This document shows, in pieces, positions 13,884-17,549 of a stretch of DNA of 17,549 nucleotides. Below the pieces are notes generated by a model, which made no database searches, was not told where the DNA came from, and saw only the letters and a list, made by a program, of their open reading frames with translations. The DNA comes from JBJKPP01 sp046706145 (lineage in GTDB: Bacteria; Bacteroidota; Ignavibacteria; Ignavibacteriales; Ignavibacteriaceae). A program made the translations under genes and the position numbers. The first letter of the stretch is position 1. Every line of letters begins with the position of its first letter. The DNA lies in the NCBI GenBank assembly GCA_046706145.1, contig JBJKPP010000091.1, positions 1 to 17,549 on the forward strand. Direction: 5' to 3'.

Positions 13884-16369
13884 TATTTCAAAAGTATCAT
13901 TTTCTTGGCTTCAACAAAGTTTCCAGCCTGGATTTGGTAGAAATATATCCCGCTCGATAAATTACTTCCGTTAAATTCTACAGTATAGTTACCTGCCGAT
14001 TTCTCTCCACTGACAAGAGTTGTTACCAATCTACCGAGTACATCATATATTTTTAGAGTTACATCTTCTATATGTGGAATTGAATATTCTATTGTTGTAG
14101 ATGGATTAAATGGATCGGGGTAATTCTGTAACAATGAAAATTGAAGTGGTATTTCATTTTTTTCATTGCTGATCGTAAACCTTTGTTCCTTAGCAAAAAC
14201 TGACCCATTATAATTATTATCAACTGACTGGACACTCCAATAATAAGTACCGTCAGGAAGATTATTAATTGTCTTAGATGTGTCAAATCCAGCGTTACCA
14301 ATTGCAAGTTTTAGTCTTCTCCCCGTAGTGAGATTTGACATTGGAGAAATAATATCGATTCCATTCGAGGTCGATCCAAGTCTTATATTATACGAAAGCA
14401 CTTCGGAAGGATAATTTAGGACAGGTTTGCTCCAGCTAATTTTTACTGAACCGTCTTGTGATACTTCTGCAGATAAATTAATTGGAGGATTTAAATTTTT
14501 CCTTGTATTAAAACCTTCAGTAAATATGGTATTATTTCTAAAAATACCCCCCTTCCCCATTATGTCAAGATCACCATCATTATCATAATCTGCAAATGAT
14601 GACCCGGGCAAAGGAATCTTTTTAAAATTAAAGTTACCATTATTTTGGAAAACAATATTTTCAGCAGGTATGACTATATCTAGATTACCGTCATTATTAT
14701 AGTCGATAACATAAGGCGTCGAATATTGAAGTGAGGTAGCAATGGTATATTCGCTAAATGTTTTATCACCATTATTCTTGAATACTTTTAAAATACCATT
14801 ATTTTCGTTTTGATTAAAAGTATCAGCTGATACCACACAAAAATCGAGAAACCCATCGTTATTAAAGTCTCCCCAAGTTCCTCTATTATCATATCCTTTG
14901 AAGTTAAGTACTTCCTTAAAATCTCCTTTAACATTCTCATACACTTTTATAAACTTCAGCCCACATAACAATAAATCTTGATCTCCATCGTTGTCATAAT
15001 CACCCCAAGTAGCCGACCCATCCACAATACCTGGAAAATTCAATTTAACTTCAGTAAAAACATCATTCCCATCATTTCTGTATAGTTCCGTAACTTGTTT
15101 ATATGGATCATTAGGATCACCAGTTATAACCTCATAGGGATCACTCGGATCACCTGTTAAGATAAAATCTAAGTAGCCGTCGTTATCATAATCTGCCCAG
15201 TCTATTGAACTTGCAACCACCCCTGTGATTCTCGCATTAACATTTTTAAAATTACCTGACACATTTTTTAATATTACAGAAAATGTATTATCATTACTAT
15301 CCTCACCGGAATAAAACAAATCATAAGAACCGTCATTATTGTAATCTGCCCAGCTAATATTACCATATTCCAATGCAGGGAAGCTATCTGTTTTTACAAA
15401 AGTACCTGCTTTATTTATATATAATACAAAATTTAAACCTTGCTGATTCATTATACCATTAAAACCGTTGTTATCTAAGTCCGGTGTAAAAATCCCGTTC
15501 ATTTTAGATACAAGTGTATATGAAGCCGGTTTTGCTCCGGCTACATCGGAAAAATCGCTTGTAATACCGTTTAAGTTGACTGAGTTCACTTCAAAATAAT
15601 ATGTTATGCCGTTGGTTAAACCGTCTATCATCATGGTTGTATCATTTATATCGGTAATGCTTTTCAGTAATGAATCCGTGGTGTAGTCTGTTTTGTAAAC
15701 ATTATACATCTTGAAATCATTACCTTTAAATTTACTCCATTTTAATTCGATAAGATTATTTCCTGCAATAGCAGTTAATTTGGGTGCCGCGGGTTTCGGA
15801 GGTGGGGGCGGAGGCATAGTTGTGTCACCATATACAACACCATTTATTAATGCCCCTTTTATTAAAGCTGTAGTATTTGAACTATATCCCTGTACTTCAT
15901 CAGTATATCCATTGTAAATTTCAACTAATCCAAAACCTTCTGCAGTAGTATATGTATACGACCATATATGCTGGATCATCACGTAATTTGTATAAGCTTT
16001 TTGTACTTTTCGGTTTTTGAAATTCAGGAAATCCATTTCGGATAATTCTATATCTTCTGCTTTCCATTTTGTTGAGTCCCTGTCATATTTTACACCTGAG
16101 GCAAACGGAAGAGAACTGTTTATATAGAACTGATTTGAATCGGCTCTCCAGTATTCATATGTTATATAGGTACCGGATGTATATTTTATTTTGCTGAATT
16201 TCTGACCCGAGATAATTGTATCAGATACAACTTTATAACTTTCCACATTATTTGAAATACCATTGATAATATAGATCCATTTATTTCCTATGGATAAAGG
16301 AACTACTTGTTGTCCATATGTAAATGATAATATGGCCAAAACAAATAGGAAAATAAATCTTAGTTTCAT
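13883..16369 (-). CDS. Secreted FN3 / FG-GAP-VCBS repeat protein with type IX secretion sorting domain
   Basis: Predicted surface or released protein of 828 residues. A signal peptide (about 1-19, MKLRFIFLFVLAILSFTYGQ) precedes a unique domain (about 20-180). A Pro-rich hinge PPPPPPKPAAP (186-196) leads to an FN3 domain (about 197-280). Seven Ca-binding D-x-[DN]-x-D/N-G motifs follow near 297, 341, 392, 456, 500, 555 and 593 (for example ADYDNDGYLD), likely forming a beta-propeller. An FN3-like domain comes at about 625-735. The type IX sorting domain (about 747-828) reads LLQNYPDPFNPSTTIEYSIP / IYDVLGRLVTTL / SSGIYFYQ / KKMILLK. It would cross the inner membrane by Sec and the outer membrane by the Por system. 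An AGGA lies six bases before the ATG. It overlaps the next GT2 gene by one base. Its binding target is unknown. Confidence 0.9.
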   Translation of the reverse strand: MKLRFIFLFVLAILSFTYGQQVVPLSIGNKWIYIINGISNNVESYKVVSDTIISGQKFSKIKYTSGTYITYEYWRADSNQFYINSSLPFASGVKYDRDSTKWKAEDIELSEMDFLNFKNRKVQKAYTNYVMIQHIWSYTYTTAEGFGLVEIYNGYTDEVQGYSSNTTALIKGALINGVVYGDTTMPPPPPPKPAAPKLTAIAGNNLIELKWSKFKGNDFKMYNVYKTDYTTDSLLKSITDINDTTMMIDGLTNGITYYFEVNSVNLNGITSDFSDVAGAKPASYTLVSKMNGIFTPDLDNNGFNGIMNQQGLNFVLYINKAGTFVKTDSFPALEYGNISWADYNNDGSYDLFYSGEDSNDNTFSVILKNVSGNFKNVNARITGVVASSIDWADYDNDGYLDFILTGDPSDPYEVITGDPNDPYKQVTELYRNDGNDVFTEVKLNFPGIVDGSATWGDYDNDGDQDLLLCGLKFIKVYENVKGDFKEVLNFKGYDNRGTWGDFNNDGFLDFCVVSADTFNQNENNGILKVFKNNGDKTFSEYTIATSLQYSTPYVIDYNNDGNLDIVIPAENIVFQNNGNFNFKKIPLPGSSFADYDNDGDLDIMGKGGIFRNNTIFTEGFNTRKNLNPPINLSAEVSQDGSVKISWSKPVLNYPSEVLSYNIRLGSTSNGIDIISPMSNLTTGRRLKLAIGNAGFDTSKTINNLPDGTYYWSVQSVDNNYNGSVFAKEQRFTISNEKNEIPLQFSLLQNYPDPFNPSTTIEYSIPHIEDVTLKIYDVLGRLVTTLVSGEKSAGNYTVEFNGSNLSSGIYFYQIQAGNFVEAKKMILLK
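13956..14114 (-). repeat. Sorting-domain coding repeat, copy A
   Basis: This 159-bp stretch within the C-terminal sorting domain aligns without gaps to 16456-16614. I count 19 mismatches by hand (about 88% identity), including at silent positions. The two copies are exactly 2,500 bp apart and in the same orientation. Confidence 0.85.
15101..15159 (-). repeat. 33-bp tandem duplication inside the FG-GAP region
   Basis: Two units begin at 15101 and 15134. Their first 26 bases differ at four positions by hand count. In frame they encode TGDPSDPYEVI followed by TGDPNDPYKQV (residues 405-426), an insertion in a loop between two Ca-binding motifs. The divergence shows it is not a fresh replication slip. 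Confidence 0.8.
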
Positions 16370-16375
16370 TTTAAT

Positions 16376-16379
16376 TCCT
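16376..16379 (-). promoter_or_regulatory. Shine-Dalgarno site of the FG-GAP protein gene
   Basis: AGGA with six bases to the ATG at 16369, in the context ATAGGAATTAAA-ATG. It lies four bases after the TAA of the upstream propeller gene, consistent with independent initiation on a shared message. The ATAGGAATTAA core matches the accA leader. Confidence 0.7.
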
Positions 16380-16382
16380 ATA

Positions 16383-17549
16383 TTATTTCAACAGCAACAT
16401 TTTCATCGTTTTAGTATAATTACCTGCTTTAACTTGATAATAGTAAACACCACTTGATAAATTACTGCCGTTAAATTCTACAGTATATTTACCTGCCTGT
16501 TTCTCCCCATTGACAAGAGTTGTTACCAGTCTCCCTAGAACATCATATATTTCTAACGTTACATATTCTGAATGTGGAATTGAATATTCTATTTTTGTTG
16601 AAGGATTAAATGGATTTGGATAATTTTGACTAAGCCTATAAAAAACCGGACTGGATGTTTTATTAGGGTCGGACTTAATCCCCGTTACTATATTATTCCT
16701 TAAAATATAAAGACCTTCATCCGGCTGTGCAACGTACAAATAGCCTAAGCTATCTACGGCAAAAGAATGAGAACCATTGATATTATAAGTACCCAGTACT
16801 TTGGGATTATATACATCCGAATTGTCGATCAAATATACTCCGTCCAAATAGTCATGTAAATAACAAAGAGTGTCCTTAAGCAGTATATCATTTGCATATA
16901 TTTCACTGGAGGTGATGAATTGTCCGTCTTTTGTAACGGTCTGATCGTTAAAATTAACTGTATAATTAATTAGTCCGTTTATATTCACATCTACAATGCT
17001 TAAAAGAGAAGACTTAAGTTTTAGATCCTTGATACGGCAGTTTAGAGTTGAAGTAAAAAGGATTTGAGGTTTTCCGTTTAGAGAAAGAAATTGTACTTTA
17101 TTATAATTCCCCACCACAGCCATATTATTATTGCAGTCAATTTTATAAGCCCCAGGCAGCACTGCAATGGAATCAACAAATTGCGGGTTTCCTGGAGAAC
17201 TTAAATCCCATATGGTTAGATTACGTGTTGTATTTTGAAGAATATATAATTTATTATTCGATAGTTTTTCGTCAAAGATACCGCCGTTGTAGTGTGAGGT
17301 AAACACAAGATTAGGACTAGTTTTATTCGAAACATCAAACACAAATAAATCATTTGCAGAAAATGCATATAAAAAATCATCATAATAGATTACTTTGGGT
17401 TCGTTATATCCGGCTTTATGAATATCTGCACTACCGACCATTTGGGGATTAGTCTTATCTGAAATATCCAGTATTCTAATTCCCCCATCGTAATTGCCAG
17501 GCATCAAATCTATCATGTAACAGTAATTACCGTGAACTACAATTCCATC
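16383..17549 (-). CDS. Secreted LVIVD-like beta-propeller protein with type IX sorting domain, 5' end outside window
   Basis: Only the last 388 residues are visible. The frame stays open to base 17549, and the residues before the ATG at 17516 (DGIVVHGNYCYM) fit the repeat pattern, so that ATG is not the real start. Five propeller-like repeats can be read: GGIRILDISDKTNPQMVG, DLFVFDVSNKTSPNLV, NLTIWDLSSPGNPQFV, DGVYLIDNSDVYNPKVLG and EGLYILRN. They match the LVIVD-repeat pattern of surface proteins. The C-terminal 80 residues are a type IX sorting domain (LSQNYPNPFNPSTKIEYSIP, YDVLGRLVTTL, SSGVYYYQVKAGN, MKMLLLK). A signal peptide is expected outside the window. The stop lies 13 bases before the start of the FG-GAP protein, which carries a near-copy of the same sorting domain. 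The ligand is unknown. Confidence 0.88.
   Translation of the reverse strand, partial: DGIVVHGNYCYMIDLMPGNYDGGIRILDISDKTNPQMVGSADIHKAGYNEPKVIYYDDFLYAFSANDLFVFDVSNKTSPNLVFTSHYNGGIFDEKLSNNKLYILQNTTRNLTIWDLSSPGNPQFVDSIAVLPGAYKIDCNNNMAVVGNYNKVQFLSLNGKPQILFTSTLNCRIKDLKLKSSLLSIVDVNINGLINYTVNFNDQTVTKDGQFITSSEIYANDILLKDTLCYLHDYLDGVYLIDNSDVYNPKVLGTYNINGSHSFAVDSLGYLYVAQPDEGLYILRNNIVTGIKSDPNKTSSPVFYRLSQNYPNPFNPSTKIEYSIPHSEYVTLEIYDVLGRLVTTLVNGEKQAGKYTVEFNGSNLSSGVYYYQVKAGNYTKTMKMLLLK
16456..16614 (-). repeat. Sorting-domain coding repeat, copy B
   Basis: Partner of 13956-14114: ungapped 159 bp, about 88% identical by hand count. The similarity falls off outside the sorting domain, since the propeller and FG-GAP parts of the two genes are unrelated. 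Confidence 0.85.

Noticed and set aside
15789..15815. Short G-rich island that could be a regulatory or G-quadruplex element
   Set aside because: It is explained by the coding of a run of prolines in the linker of the secreted protein.
17514..17516. ATG at 17516 as the real start of the propeller protein
   Set aside because: The frame is open upstream to the window edge, the upstream residues continue the repeat pattern, and no signal peptide follows this ATG.
1..17549. CRISPR arrays, tRNA or rRNA genes, insertion sequences, defence systems
   Set aside because: No regularly spaced repeats, tRNA-like folds, transposase or nuclease motifs were seen; the direct repeats found are coding modules of secreted proteins.

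Overview
The window is a gene-dense, AT-rich bacterial stretch in which every gene that can be supported lies on the minus strand, so transcription runs from high to low coordinates. Two secreted proteins end in the 'NYPxPFNPST...YDVLGRLV...SSGxYxYQ...K-hydrophobic-LLK' type IX secretion sorting domain. This form is typical of Ignavibacteriota (Ignavibacterium/Melioribacter-type organisms) and relatives in the Bacteroidota/Chlorobiota group. Low GC, weak Shine-Dalgarno use and a DnaE with an intact PHP metal site fit that placement, but the exact lineage is inferred.

Layout in transcription order. (1) 17549-13883: two secreted surface proteins. The first is a beta-propeller protein with LVIVD-like repeats, cut by the window edge. 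The second is an 828-residue protein with an FN3 domain, seven Ca-binding FG-GAP/VCBS-type motifs and a second FN3-like domain; both end in a sorting domain. (2) 13883-4106: a tightly packed cell-surface glycan cluster with two GT2 enzymes, a GT4 enzyme, a formyltransferase-fold enzyme, a NodB/XrtA-type polysaccharide deacetylase, another GT2, an intact polyprenyl-phosphate sugar phosphotransferase, a Dpm1-like polyprenol-phosphate sugar synthase, and a GT2 fused to a phosphotransferase-like module that has lost its catalytic core. (3) 4103-3153: accA, followed by a clear intrinsic terminator. (4) 3075-1: a YbgC-type thioesterase, an oligosaccharide flippase, dut (overlapping the flippase by ATGA) and the start of dnaE, which runs off the left edge.

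Together the genes describe building a glycan on a polyprenyl carrier. The phosphotransferase would load the first sugar, the GT2/GT4 enzymes would extend it, the formyltransferase and NodB enzyme would modify an amino sugar, and the flippase would export the product. The Dpm1-like enzyme would supply a polyprenol-phosphate sugar. No Wzy polymerase, ligase, Wza/Wzc export machinery or nucleotide-sugar synthesis genes are visible, so the pathway must draw on other loci. The secreted proteins touch the first glycosyltransferase gene (TAATG overlap), which suggests co-expression of type IX cargo and surface glycan genes.

The most unusual points are the GT2/core-deleted phosphotransferase fusion, the translationally coupled formyltransferase-deacetylase pair (reminiscent of ArnA/ArnD logic or of acetyl-to-formyl replacement), and the 88% nucleotide identity of the two sorting domains spaced exactly 2,500 bp apart. 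I see no CRISPR array, tRNA, rRNA, transposase or recognisable defence system. There is no gene-free stretch over 300 bases; the longest gap is 100 bp, between dut and dnaE.
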